From Bacillota bacterium (GTDB taxonomy: Bacteria; Bacillota; Clostridia; Christensenellales; Aristaeellaceae), in contig JAEZHM010000074.1 in the NCBI GenBank assembly GCA_023416585.1, positions 1-64,000 of the forward strand: a stretch of DNA of 64,000 nucleotides. Direction: 5' to 3'. Positions 16,112-24,544 of the stretch are shown here, in pieces. Below the pieces are notes generated by a model, which was given only the letters and a program-made list of their open reading frames with translations, was not told where the DNA came from and did no database searches. The position numbers and the translations under genes are program-made. The stretch's first letter is position 1. Every line of letters starts with the position of its first letter.

Positions 16112-17383
16112 ATGGATCTGTTCGGTACGCCTTTTGAGCGCGGCTCGATAGTTTCTGTTACGGATGAAGGGGCCAGGGTAGCAAGCATAGAACGCCCGGG
16201 AATTGTGACAATGCCTCTAAAGCCGCTCTTTCGTAAAGCCATGGAAGTGGGATGGCCTGTTTTCTTCATGGAGTATGAGGATGGAAGCGGATTGATCATC
16301 AGCCATCAAAACCCGGAAGTGACCAGGGAAGAAATAGGCGCCATAGTTACAAAGACTGCAGTGGAAGCTGTCCTAACAGGGGATATCGCTACGCACAATC
16401 ACACGCTTAATCACCTGGGAGCGGCTGCTGCGAATCATAACCATGATGCTGCATATGCGGTGATAGGCCATAACCACGCGAAAGCCAATATAACGGATTT
16501 CGCGCATACGCACACTCCGGCGGAAGCAGGTGCGGCTCTGGCTGTCCACAATCATGATACCAGCTATTTGGGAATCGGAGCAAAAGCGGCTGACGCTGAC
16601 AAGCTGGACGGTTATGACAACACAGCTTTCCCGGCGTACAGAGGTTGGATTTCTAACCCCGGTAAGGATGCGAATGTATTAGGCAATAGCATTGATTTTT
16701 CATACGGAAATAACGCTCCGTGGACTGGCCCTCTTGTCACTTTTAGCCCCGGTGGCTATGAGTTGCAGCTCTCTGCATCCTACCAAAATTCAGCAGAGTT
16801 TTCTTTCCGCACACGCAATGGTGATAATGTCACATTTAACCCGTGGCGTAGGATATTCCATAACGGGGATGTTATACCAGTTGCAAACGGCGGAACAGGT
16901 AGGACCGATGGAAGGGCCTATTCCCTTATGGCTAATGGGAACCATATCAATTTCAACTGGGCAGGACAGGGCGGACAGCCACCGTGGCTATGGGGTGGCT
17001 CAGACGGCACGAACATGTATGTGTATAACCCATCCAACTTCAACGTAAGTGGCGCAGCATGGCTTAATGGGAATACTACTATTGTATATGGCATGAATGG
17101 GCTTAATTATTATAATGCTTATGAATATGCTGGCAATGGTGGGAACAACTATGCCCCTTATACCGAATATTGGCACACTTTACGAATGAATCATCCGAAT
17201 AGTGCTGGATATGTTGTCGATTTGAAATTCCCCTTCCACCAGGATGGGAATATTCATTATCGGAGGATAGTAAGCGGTATTGATACTGGTTGGGTGAGGC
17301 TTTATGACAACAAGAACATCACAAAGGGTACTGCCGCCCCCTCTGGTGGTGCTGATGGCAATTTATACATTCAGTACATTTAA
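16112..17383 (+). CDS. Baseplate spike/tail fibre fusion (gpV-like start, HxH repeats, fibre tip)
   Basis: 423 residues from the ATG at 16112, which follows GGGGGGAT; an earlier in-frame ATG lies inside a repeat and is rejected. Residues 1-65 (ERGSIVSVTDEGARVASIER, GWPVFF) look like the OB-type start of a gpV or DUF2577 baseplate protein. Residues 90-165 hold repeated HNH, HTH and HxHD motifs, as in metal-binding trimeric fibres. The rest is a fibre domain (YRGWISNPGKDANV, FRTRNGDNVTFNPW, WLWGGSDG) that recurs in the cluster 2 fibre. It probably sets host binding. It is the only intact copy of the cassette's first gene in cluster 1. Confidence 0.7.
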   Translation: MDLFGTPFERGSIVSVTDEGARVASIERPGIVTMPLKPLFRKAMEVGWPVFFMEYEDGSGLIISHQNPEVTREEIGAIVTKTAVEAVLTGDIATHNHTLNHLGAAAANHNHDAAYAVIGHNHAKANITDFAHTHTPAEAGAALAVHNHDTSYLGIGAKAADADKLDGYDNTAFPAYRGWISNPGKDANVLGNSIDFSYGNNAPWTGPLVTFSPGGYELQLSASYQNSAEFSFRTRNGDNVTFNPWRRIFHNGDVIPVANGGTGRTDGRAYSLMANGNHINFNWAGQGGQPPWLWGGSDGTNMYVYNPSNFNVSGAAWLNGNTTIVYGMNGLNYYNAYEYAGNGGNNYAPYTEYWHTLRMNHPNSAGYVVDLKFPFHQDGNIHYRRIVSGIDTGWVRLYDNKNITKGTAAPSGGADGNLYIQYI

Positions 17384-17400
17384 GGGTGGGAGTGATATAA

Positions 17401-17940
17401 ATGCCAACAACACAATTTCAAGTGAGCGGCATCGGTGGCAACTTTGGCATAGCCAGGGATGGTACAGGCTATGTATGGACATTTAATCTTGTAAGTGGGA
17501 GTGTTATCCCTTCTTCAGGCGTTAAAGTGACAAGTGCATCGTTTACTTTTTCAAACATAACAACAACAGATACGCAAAGACAAGCACGCATAGACAAAGA
17601 AAATATAGGTATGATAGCCGGTCCTTTTGCGGCTTTGTCGGGCCTGGACAGTGCTCCCATGACCGTGAATTGTATAACTGATGTGAGTTATTATTCAGGT
17701 ATAAACAGCATTCAGCTGCGGGTAAGAGGGAACGGAACAGGTGGTAATACAGGCCAGTGTTTTTCCATACGTGCGGCTTGTGTCATGACGCTAACAGTAA
17801 ATTGGGAGTACGAAACCAGCGAATGGGTCAATGTCGGTGGTGTCTGGAAGAAGGGACTAGCCTGGGTCAATGTCGGTGGTGTCTGGAAAAGGGGTTATAT
17901 GTGGGCCAATGACGGCGGTGTATGGAAAAAAGGCACATAA
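17401..17940 (+). CDS. Phage tail-tip accessory protein with WVNVGGVWK repeats
   Basis: 179 residues. The first 140 are beta-rich with no known motif. The last 40 carry three tandem copies of a W(V/A)N(V/D)GGVWKKG unit, a short aromatic repeat common at the ends of Firmicutes phage fibres and likely carbohydrate-binding. It lies 17 bases after the fibre gene and probably forms part of the same cassette. The equivalent slot in the other cassettes is filled by the WNGSAW-type gene, so the slot seems exchangeable. Confidence 0.6.
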   Translation: MPTTQFQVSGIGGNFGIARDGTGYVWTFNLVSGSVIPSSGVKVTSASFTFSNITTTDTQRQARIDKENIGMIAGPFAALSGLDSAPMTVNCITDVSYYSGINSIQLRVRGNGTGGNTGQCFSIRAACVMTLTVNWEYETSEWVNVGGVWKKGLAWVNVGGVWKRGYMWANDGGVWKKGT

Positions 17941-17953
17941 AAGGAGAATGCAT

Positions 17954-18292
17954 ATGAAAATTGTTGCAGGTCAATCCACGTTGATGGCACAGGGCTTATA
18001 TGGTGATTTTGTCAATTATAACGGAACGATGGTCGACGGAATAAAGATCGTGTTGAACGAAAGTATAACACAGGTACAGGTTAATGACCTTATCACGCAA
18101 CCTTGGAACATCTATGATGACAATAACGTCCTGCAATCCACACAGCAGGGTTATAACAAACTGTATCAGCACACTGCTCTTTTTGTGCGAGTCCCTGATG
18201 TGCTGAAAGAAAATGAAGCATTGAGGGCGGCACTGGCGGCAACAGAGGCAGAACTGCAAGCGGCAAAGGCACAAATACCGACGACAAAATGA
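17954..18292 (+). CDS. Fibre-cassette small protein A (chaperone-like)
   Basis: 112 residues from the ATG at 17954 after AAGGAGAA. The start MKIVAGQSTLMAQGL and the middle (QVQVNDLITQPWNIY, VRVPDVLKENEALRA) match the gene at 21158 and the broken gene at 54834. The C-terminus is a short leucine-rich coiled coil. The constant place after the fibre genes and the small acidic nature suggest a fibre assembly chaperone. This is inference only. Confidence 0.65.
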   Translation: MKIVAGQSTLMAQGLYGDFVNYNGTMVDGIKIVLNESITQVQVNDLITQPWNIYDDNNVLQSTQQGYNKLYQHTALFVRVPDVLKENEALRAALAATEAELQAAKAQIPTTK

Positions 18293-18308
18293 TGAGGAGG
18301 AAAAGGTT

Positions 18309-18551
18309 ATGATTCTTGACAACGAACAACAGCGGGGTTTACTCATGCAGATAATCAATGCGGCGCCGATCAGCGGTCCGTATCAGCAGGTCAGGGTAGT
18401 CATGGCGGACATTGATGGGTTGATCGTGGCGATAGCCAATGCGCAGATAGCACCGCCTAAAGGCGGGGCAGCCACTGAAAATGCCAAGCCCAATCCGTCG
18501 GGAAAAGTAAACGTAGAAGGAAAAAACGAAAAGGAATCGGCCACAATCTAA
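18309..18551 (+). CDS. Fibre-cassette small protein B
   Basis: 80 residues after AGGAGGAAAAGGTT. The core (LDNEQQRGLLMQIINAAPI, then GPYQQVRVVMADIDGLIVAI) matches the 54-residue protein at 55178 in cluster 2. A charged Lys/Glu tail follows. Function is unknown; it is the last gene of the cassette and is followed by a terminator. Confidence 0.6.
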   Translation: MILDNEQQRGLLMQIINAAPISGPYQQVRVVMADIDGLIVAIANAQIAPPKGGAATENAKPNPSGKVNVEGKNEKESATI

Positions 18552-18570
18552 TACCATGTTGGACTACTTA

Positions 18571-18600
18571 AAGGAAGACGCGAAAGCTCCTTCCTTTTTT
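18571..18600 (+). terminator. Intrinsic terminator at the end of fibre cassette copy ii
   Basis: AAGGAAG (18571-18577) pairs with CTTCCTT (18590-18596) and is followed by T to 18600. It closes the operon of the intact fibre cassette and separates it from the tape measure remnant. Confidence 0.6.
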
Positions 18601-18634
18601 ACTGCACTTTTTCACAGATAAGGGGGAAAGCGAT

Positions 18635-18935
18635 ATGGCCCAGCAACAGTTACAGAGGCAAATCGTCCTATCCGGGCGGATTGATTCATCTTTTGGACCA
18701 TTGGCCCGAGGCATTAGATGGGCTTGCAAACCTGACTATCGCCATGGTATCCGGAATCAACCAGGTGAGCCAGCCAGTTTTGAAAATCGAGAAGGATGTT
18801 ACGAAGCTGTATGCTGGGTTTGATGACGCCATACGGTACATCCATGCGGTATCAAGCCTCACGGAACAGCAGCTTGTTGACGTGGAAAAGGCGGCAAGGA
18901 ATGCCGGGAAAACAACTGGTATTCGGCTATGTTGA
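18635..18935 (+). pseudogene. N-terminal core of the tape measure gene (TP901 type), frameshifted and cut off
   Basis: After GGGGGAAAG the frame opens MAQQQLQRQIVLSGRIDSSF and is shifted by one extra C near 18706. The next frame gives EALDGLANLTIAMVSG and FDDAIRYIHAVSSLTEQQL, then DVEKAARNAGKTT. This is the signature of the TP901-type tape measure core, which continues in relatives with an AGFS...ALLP segment. That segment appears 3.3 kb downstream at the start of the gene at 22227. The gene was therefore split by insertion of the block 18936-22200. Confidence 0.75.
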
Positions 18936-19200
18936 TGCCACCTTATACAAAACGGAACTGTATCCTATCACGTGCAGTTCATGGAATAATGACGTTGGTA
19001 GAGGGGCATAACACGCTGCCTCAGATGGCTCTGCTGGAACATGAGGGCACATATGTTACACATCTTTTGCTGTTGTGATATATTGCAGGGCAGCATGGAC
19101 CGGAACTTATACGGATCTATCATGTACAGTGCGCAGTATGGTCTGTGGTGTTTTTTCGCGTTTGACAATTATCCATCCCCATTTTAGATGAGGATACAAT
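18936..19200 (+). other. Decayed coding remnant inside the inserted block
   Basis: No intact gene. Pieces such as LPQMALLEHEGTYVTH and a following segment (19049-19165) resemble the remnant at 21940-22085, with several stops. It is presumably the decayed end of a small phage gene carried with the cassette. Confidence 0.4.
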
Positions 19201-19214
19201 AGGCGGCGGAAAAT

Positions 19215-20501
19215 ATGCACAACACGGAACCGCAAAGACCCTATGGCGGAACTGTTGATTAGGGCGTAATCGTCAGCGTTGCCCAGGACTGGGCCAGGGT
19301 ATTAAGCTATACGAAACCCGGGGTCGTAACCAGGCCGCTTAAAGCCACCTTTGCAAACCCCATGCAGATTGGCTGGCAGGTATTGTATGTGGATTATGAG
19401 GATGGACACGGCGCCATCCTTTCCCACATCCAGCCGGAGATCACACAGCATGACGGGATGCAAGGCCCCGAAGGGCCCGCAGGTCCGCAGGGAATAGCAG
19501 GGCCGACAGGACCGCAGGGAATAAAAGGGGATAAGGGAGATACGGGCGCAACCGGACCGCAAGGCGCAACCGGCGCGACAGGGCCGCAAGGGCCGCAGGG
19601 TGTAAAAGGGGACAAGGGAGATACGGGCGCGACTGGCCCGCAGGGCGCAACCGGCGCGACAGGTGCGCAAGGGATACAGGGCCCGGCAGGACACACGCCG
19701 ACCATAACGGAGATCGGCGCGGTCAGCAAAACCGGGGATACAATGACCGGAACGCTGAATAACAGCGCAATGAATGGGCTTGTCATGATGCCTGCATCCG
19801 GTTAATGCTCTATTCAGTATAACAATGGTTCTACGATGAAATGGGTTGTTGGTAAAGGCACTAATGGTATTGGAGACAACTTTGGGTGGTATTATGCTCC
19901 TGCCGGCGGCAACAAGATGACGTTAAGCACGGGCGGAGACTTAACCCTTTCCAGCGGTACATTTACTACGAATCTCAATAGCAGATACTATTCGGTAGGA
20001 TGCGGCAACACTTTTTATGCTCACCATAACACAAATGCCGATTATGGGCATTGGTTTAATAAAGACGTTCGCGTTGCCGGAAATTTGTATGCGGGAGCTA
20101 ATTATGATCAGTTGGTATTGAATTTGGGGAATTATACCTCCTATTGTGCAACGTCAGGCCATACACATAATTATGCAGGTTCGGGTTCTGCCGGCGGGAA
20201 TGCCAATGCTGCAAACAAACTGGCTGTCACAACAGATTTCGTTCCATACACCGCATTAGTCAATATTACGTCAGGTGATTATGCCGGATTCAATGGTTGG
20301 GCGTCCCATCTTCATTTCAACCATGGGGAAAGCAGCTTCTATCAGGATTTCATGATGCCATATTGGGGTGCGCCCCAGTATAGCCGCCTGGAAGGTGGTA
20401 CTTTCCGTGGTCCGTTCACATTGCTTTCCACAGAAAATACTGCCTTTGGCGCATCTCCTCCTACCGCATCTTTTGTTGGACAAGTCTTTCATAAGACATA
20501 G
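19215..20501 (+). pseudogene. Collagen-like spike/fibre gene with two in-frame stops (cassette copy iii)
   Basis: One frame runs from the ATG at 19215 to the TAG ending at 20501, interrupted by TAG at 19260-19262 and TAA at 19803-19805. The start matches the gpV-like starts at 15455 and 16112 (VIVSVAQDWARVLSYTKPGV). About 85 residues of Gly-X-Y collagen repeats follow (GPQGIKGDKGDTGATGPQ). The tip domain after the second stop (NTNADYGHWFNK, TAFGASPPTASFVGQVFHKT) matches the end of the cluster 2 fibre. Both stops are base changes, not indels, so this is real decay. A tip fragment from 19836 could still be translated. Confidence 0.75.
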
Positions 20502-20513
20502 TGAGGTGGTGAT

Positions 20514-21146
20514 ATGTCAGTACAGAAAAACCTTGTGTGGAATGGGTCGGCGTGGGTTGAATTTGTATCCCAGGTATGGAATGGATCGGCATGGGTGAAT
20601 TCACATGATACCGTATGGAATGGCAGCAGTTGGATTCAGATTCCCAACTGGCAAGCTGCCGGTCCCTATCCGGCAGTTGCCATGACCTCCCCGACCGCCC
20701 CCGCTCCTTATCAGTGTTCATCCTCTACAAACTATAACACTGGAACTTATAGGGAGTGGAGAGCTTTTAATCAAACCAATGCAAATGACTACTGCTGGCT
20801 ATCCGGCAATAACGATACCGCGCCCTGGATCAGACTGTATATGGGCGGTGTTGCCTTGCGGAATATTTACATTCTGCTGACTAACCGTAACAGTTCTGCT
20901 GTCAATGGCATCTATGCCGCGAATATTCAGGGCAGCAACGACGGGGCCAACTGGGCAACCATCGGGAGTATATCGGGCCGGAACGGGGATACGTCAAATC
21001 TTCAAACCGCTCATTACTGCTGGAACAGTGATGATACTTATACCTGGGTCAGATTGTGCCCCACGGATTGGCGCAACCGGACAAGCGGCTCAAACAACTA
21101 TGTCGCCGTGGGCGAACTGGCAATATACGGGCAAATCGCAGCATAA
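20514..21146 (+). CDS. Phage tip protein with WNGSAW repeats and discoidin-like domain (copy iii)
   Basis: 210 residues, start after GAGGTGGTGAT. Residues 1-45 hold three WNGS(A/S)W repeats. The rest (residues 45-210) resembles an F5/8 type C (discoidin) jelly roll: EWRAFNQTNANDYCWLS, GVALRNIYILLTNRN, IQGSNDGANWATIGSISGRN, TWVRLCPTDW. Such domains bind sugars or cell-wall polymers. The protein is nearly identical in layout to the one at 54190 in cluster 2, so both clusters display the same type of binding protein. The gene is intact although the fibre gene before it is broken. Confidence 0.7.
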   Translation: MSVQKNLVWNGSAWVEFVSQVWNGSAWVNSHDTVWNGSSWIQIPNWQAAGPYPAVAMTSPTAPAPYQCSSSTNYNTGTYREWRAFNQTNANDYCWLSGNNDTAPWIRLYMGGVALRNIYILLTNRNSSAVNGIYAANIQGSNDGANWATIGSISGRNGDTSNLQTAHYCWNSDDTYTWVRLCPTDWRNRTSGSNNYVAVGELAIYGQIAA

Positions 21147-21157
21147 GGAGGATTCAC

Positions 21158-21484
21158 ATGAAGATCGTCGCAGGGGCTTCCACCATTGATGCCACCCCCA
21201 TGCAAAATGGAACTGTTTCCTATAACGGGCAGATTGTGGAAAGCATGTCCTTAATTATGGACGGTGCATTTACGCAAGAGCAGATTGACGACCTTGTAAA
21301 CAATTCATGGCAGGAATACGCGCAAGACGATACCCCGATGGCATTGGTAGAAGGGTATACCACGCTGCTTCAATCTACGCTTGTTTTCCTTCGCATTCCA
21401 GATATCATGAAAGAGAATAAGGCATTAAGGGCTGAACTTACCGCGCTCCAGGAGGCAATGGCCAAATTACAGGGCGGGCAGTAA
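21158..21484 (+). CDS. Fibre-cassette small protein A (copy iii)
   Basis: 108 residues from the ATG at 21158 after AAGGAGGATTCAC. A clear paralogue of the gene at 17954: MKIVAGASTIDATPMQNG, AFTQEQIDDLVNNSWQEY, VFLRIPDIMKENKALRAEL. The constant placement after the discoidin-like gene supports a linked role, perhaps fibre folding or attachment. Confidence 0.65.
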   Translation: MKIVAGASTIDATPMQNGTVSYNGQIVESMSLIMDGAFTQEQIDDLVNNSWQEYAQDDTPMALVEGYTTLLQSTLVFLRIPDIMKENKALRAELTALQEAMAKLQGGQ

Positions 21485-21545
21485 GCAAGAAAAAGCACAA
21501 TAACCAACCTCGCGAATAAGGGACAAAGCAAAGCAGACTGGCGCG

Positions 21546-21911
21546 ATGGCGGATTCCCTGACCATCAGCCTGCCCCGGGATATCACAGAGGAACAATTGA
21601 CCACTCTCATGGAAAACGTGTAAAAGTTGTACGACGATAACAGTGGTCTAAACGGTGTGCATACCGGTTGCAATGATGTGATGAGCTTCAAGGTCACGTT
21701 CCTGACGCTTACAGATCCTGCCAAACTGCTGATGCAGCTTCAAAAAGCGGCCGACGAGATTACCGAAGCCAGGAAACAGGCCGAGGACAGGGCCAGGCAG
21801 GTGGACGCGCTGAATGAGAGCGTCGCCTTGCTGAATCGGCAGCATCAGGACACAATGAACCTGCTGAGAGAGTCGGGCAACCATGTTGAGGATCTCAAGC
21901 AAAACATATGA
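21546..21911 (+). pseudogene. Small coiled-coil phage gene with an in-frame TAA
   Basis: The frame MADSLTISLPRDITEEQLTT runs from 21546 to TAA at 21621-21623, then continues in the same frame LYDDNSGLNGVHTGCNDVMS and a coiled coil (EITEARKQAEDRARQVDALN) to 21911. A TTG at 21627 could restart the second part but lacks a good ribosome site. It takes the place of small protein B at the end of this cassette copy. Function is unknown. Confidence 0.5.
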
Positions 21912-22200
21912 CAGGGGAGCGGTTCTACTGACACGCGAACGGTACTATACAACATATCCTTTGCGGCGGGAAGATATTACAAGAGCAGCAGGAGCTAGGA
22001 GAAAAGCGGGATCTATCATGCATGGTGCGTGGTATAGACCGTGGAATTGATTCTGCGTGTGACAATAGAACCGTCCCCATGTCACATTCGCTTCTTTTAG
22101 TTCAGCCAATTATGATCAGTTACGGCAAGTTACCAAGTGATTCGAAGATAAGAAACCATGCAAATGCTGTAAAGGTGTACTAAAGCATAAAAGCAAAAAG
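21912..22200 (+). other. Decayed mosaic between cassette copy iii and the tape measure gene
   Basis: No intact gene. Bases 21940-22085 resemble 19049-19165, and 22100-22125 carries SANYDQL as in the fibre tips. This looks like debris at the right edge of the inserted block. Confidence 0.4.
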
Positions 22201-22226
22201 ACAGTAACCGATTGGAGGGGAAATTT

Positions 22227-24404
22227 GTGATTGATGAGTCAACAAGCAAAGCCAATAATCTGAACATGATACATGAGCAGTTGAAAGAAGCAGGCTTTTC
22301 ATATGAGACAACATTGGCACTGCTTCCTACTATTAAGCAGCTAAAAAGTGCTGGCTTTTCCGATGAGACATCCTTAGCATTGCTTCCCGCAATTATTGAT
22401 ATCGCCAACTACGGTGGTATAGATATAATAACTGCGACAGATTCAGTTGTAGCCGAAAAAAAGAGCGTCTTATTTTTAAGCGAGAAAAAAATAGATCCTC
22501 AAGATATTTTGAATACAACCTGGAAAAAAAAGGTAGACGATGATGATGCGAAGGGCGACGAAGTATATGATAAAACATTGGATTTTTTTGGTAATGTCGC
22601 TGGTATTTTCCCGCTTGGTAATATCTTCAATGCTGCTAGAGATGGAGTAGAATTAATTGCCGCGATTAGTAATAATTCTATTGAAGAAAGAGATAGACAA
22701 ATACGTGAATATACAGATATGATGTATGGAAATAACACCTTTATGACTGAATACCCTCCAGAAGAACTCACCACGGAAGGTGTTTTCGAAGTGTTTTATA
22801 AATTATCAAGCCTTGGTTATCTAACCAGCATTAATTCACTAAATGAAAATATATTCAGTGGTCATGTAAATAAAAAAGAATTTGAGCCGCAACAACAAGA
22901 TGCATTGAAGCAGCTAGCAGCTTACATGACGCTAAATGCATTTTCTATGTTAGGCTATAGCCATGCTGCAGAGCTATATTTGACGAAAGATTATTCCTCG
23001 GCAACAAAGAAAGACGCTATAGATTGGATAGGTTATTATGAACATTTCATCCAAACGAGGACGGCCGGAGATGATCTATTTAAAGCAATTGATGAAGCTT
23101 TTCGCGATGATAAAATAATAGATGCAAGTGAAAGGCTTAATATCCGCGGAAAAATGATAGCACTAAATTCTGCTGTTATAGATCTTCAACCAGGCACATA
23201 TAAAAATACGGATACAGAACTTCAACTTAATGGCGATATAGATTACAAAAAAGAAATGGAAGGGTCTATAAGTCTTGCAATGTTTTTATCGGAAGATTCA
23301 ATCATCAGTCAAATTGAAGAATACAAAGAAAGTATTGATAGCAAAAAAGGTAATGCTGGAATGTTTAGAAATGACATTATAGGAAACTTATTCGATAGTG
23401 GACATATTGCTGATGCAGAAAACGAAGAAAAAAATCGAGACGATAATAAGATCAGGAACACTGAACAAATCTACAATAATGCCAACAGATTTTTTAATGC
23501 CTATTTTCAAGATATGTATCCTAGTCTTTACAAAAAATCCGAAGCTGCTTGGAAATATATGAATACAATTGATTATATCTTCGATCCGTCATCGGACTGG
23601 ACATTCAATAATAGAGAAAAGGCGAGTGATGCATATTGGTGGTGGAATTTCAATGAAAATAGTATTAACGTCGATGCTGCAGAACTCCCCTCATTTATTA
23701 AAGATTTCTTGCCGAGATACAAAAGCATATTTTCAAGGGATTATATTGATGATGCCGTATATTTGCTCAATTCAGGAAAAGAGATGGAAGAACTTTTTGA
23801 ACAATGCCAGATTATCATTGCCGCCAATGGGTATATGGATGATTTTTCAGAATTTGGGGATAGCTTTGAATCTCAATTTGGCGCAGAAGTGGAACCATAT
23901 AAACCCGAAATGTCACTTCCTCTAAGGCCTTTATTAAGCCTTTTGCTGTTGCGAGAATCACTTAATCCATTTTCCATATTTAGTAAGCAAAGACAATTAA
24001 CGAATGATGAAATTGAGAAACAGCAAATATTCCATAATAGTATGGAAAATCTCCTAGACTTATTAAAGTGGAAAAGACATGCTCAAGGCGGCCGTGCTGA
24101 TGAAGTAAGTATCTTTGGAGAAGCGGGTCCGGAGTGGGCCATCCCCGAGCGGCATGATGCCAGAACGGCAGAGCTGCTAAATAGTGCTCGCGAGGCTAGC
24201 GGATTTAGCTGGACAGAGCTTATTGCAAGCACCGGCGGACTAAATGCTGGTGGAAATGTAGTGAACAACAATTTTACCTATGCACCAGTTGTTCATGCAA
24301 ATGATGCTAGAGGAGTTGAACAGACGCTTAACAAAGACAAGCAATTCTTGAATGAATGGTGGGAAAAAAGGCAATGGGAGATGGCTCGTTCTCAATGGGC
24401 ATAA
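22227..24404 (+). CDS. Truncated or hybrid tape measure protein
   Basis: 725 residues from the GTG at 22227, set by GGAGGGG six bases upstream. Residues 15-75 (KSAGFSDETSLALLPAIIDI, ANYGGIDI) are the tape measure segment that should follow the core left at 18635-18935. Residues 75-610 are helical, unknown, and clearly more AT-rich than the neighbours (about 35-40 percent GC in sampled lines, against about 52). Residues 615-725 (GRADEVSIFGEAGPEWAIPE, ARTAELLNSAREASGF) are the usual tape measure C-terminus. It lacks the N-terminal core. It may set tail length, carry a foreign cargo domain in its middle, or be non-functional. No toxin or enzyme motif was recognised. Confidence 0.65.
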   Translation: MIDESTSKANNLNMIHEQLKEAGFSYETTLALLPTIKQLKSAGFSDETSLALLPAIIDIANYGGIDIITATDSVVAEKKSVLFLSEKKIDPQDILNTTWKKKVDDDDAKGDEVYDKTLDFFGNVAGIFPLGNIFNAARDGVELIAAISNNSIEERDRQIREYTDMMYGNNTFMTEYPPEELTTEGVFEVFYKLSSLGYLTSINSLNENIFSGHVNKKEFEPQQQDALKQLAAYMTLNAFSMLGYSHAAELYLTKDYSSATKKDAIDWIGYYEHFIQTRTAGDDLFKAIDEAFRDDKIIDASERLNIRGKMIALNSAVIDLQPGTYKNTDTELQLNGDIDYKKEMEGSISLAMFLSEDSIISQIEEYKESIDSKKGNAGMFRNDIIGNLFDSGHIADAENEEKNRDDNKIRNTEQIYNNANRFFNAYFQDMYPSLYKKSEAAWKYMNTIDYIFDPSSDWTFNNREKASDAYWWWNFNENSINVDAAELPSFIKDFLPRYKSIFSRDYIDDAVYLLNSGKEMEELFEQCQIIIAANGYMDDFSEFGDSFESQFGAEVEPYKPEMSLPLRPLLSLLLLRESLNPFSIFSKQRQLTNDEIEKQQIFHNSMENLLDLLKWKRHAQGGRADEVSIFGEAGPEWAIPERHDARTAELLNSAREASGFSWTELIASTGGLNAGGNVVNNNFTYAPVVHANDARGVEQTLNKDKQFLNEWWEKRQWEMARSQWA

Positions 24405-24544
24405 TGAATAAGATGTTGTGGAATGGATGGCATTATGGTGCCATTTAATGTCCCGTAACTTTGCTAAAACAAGAGTTATATATATCATCGGCCCCTATCT
24501 CTCACTTGATAAATCAAGACATGCAAAATGGTGTCAGCAATTAC

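Noticed and set aside
19302..19786. Minus-strand Pro/Cys-rich open frames opposite the collagen-like gene
   Set aside because: They are the reverse of the Gly-X-Y repeats and lack starts with ribosome sites.
19215..21911. Stop-codon reassignment in the phage region
   Set aside because: Broken genes contain TAG, TAA and TGA alike, and intact neighbours use all three as normal stops, so decay is the simpler reading.
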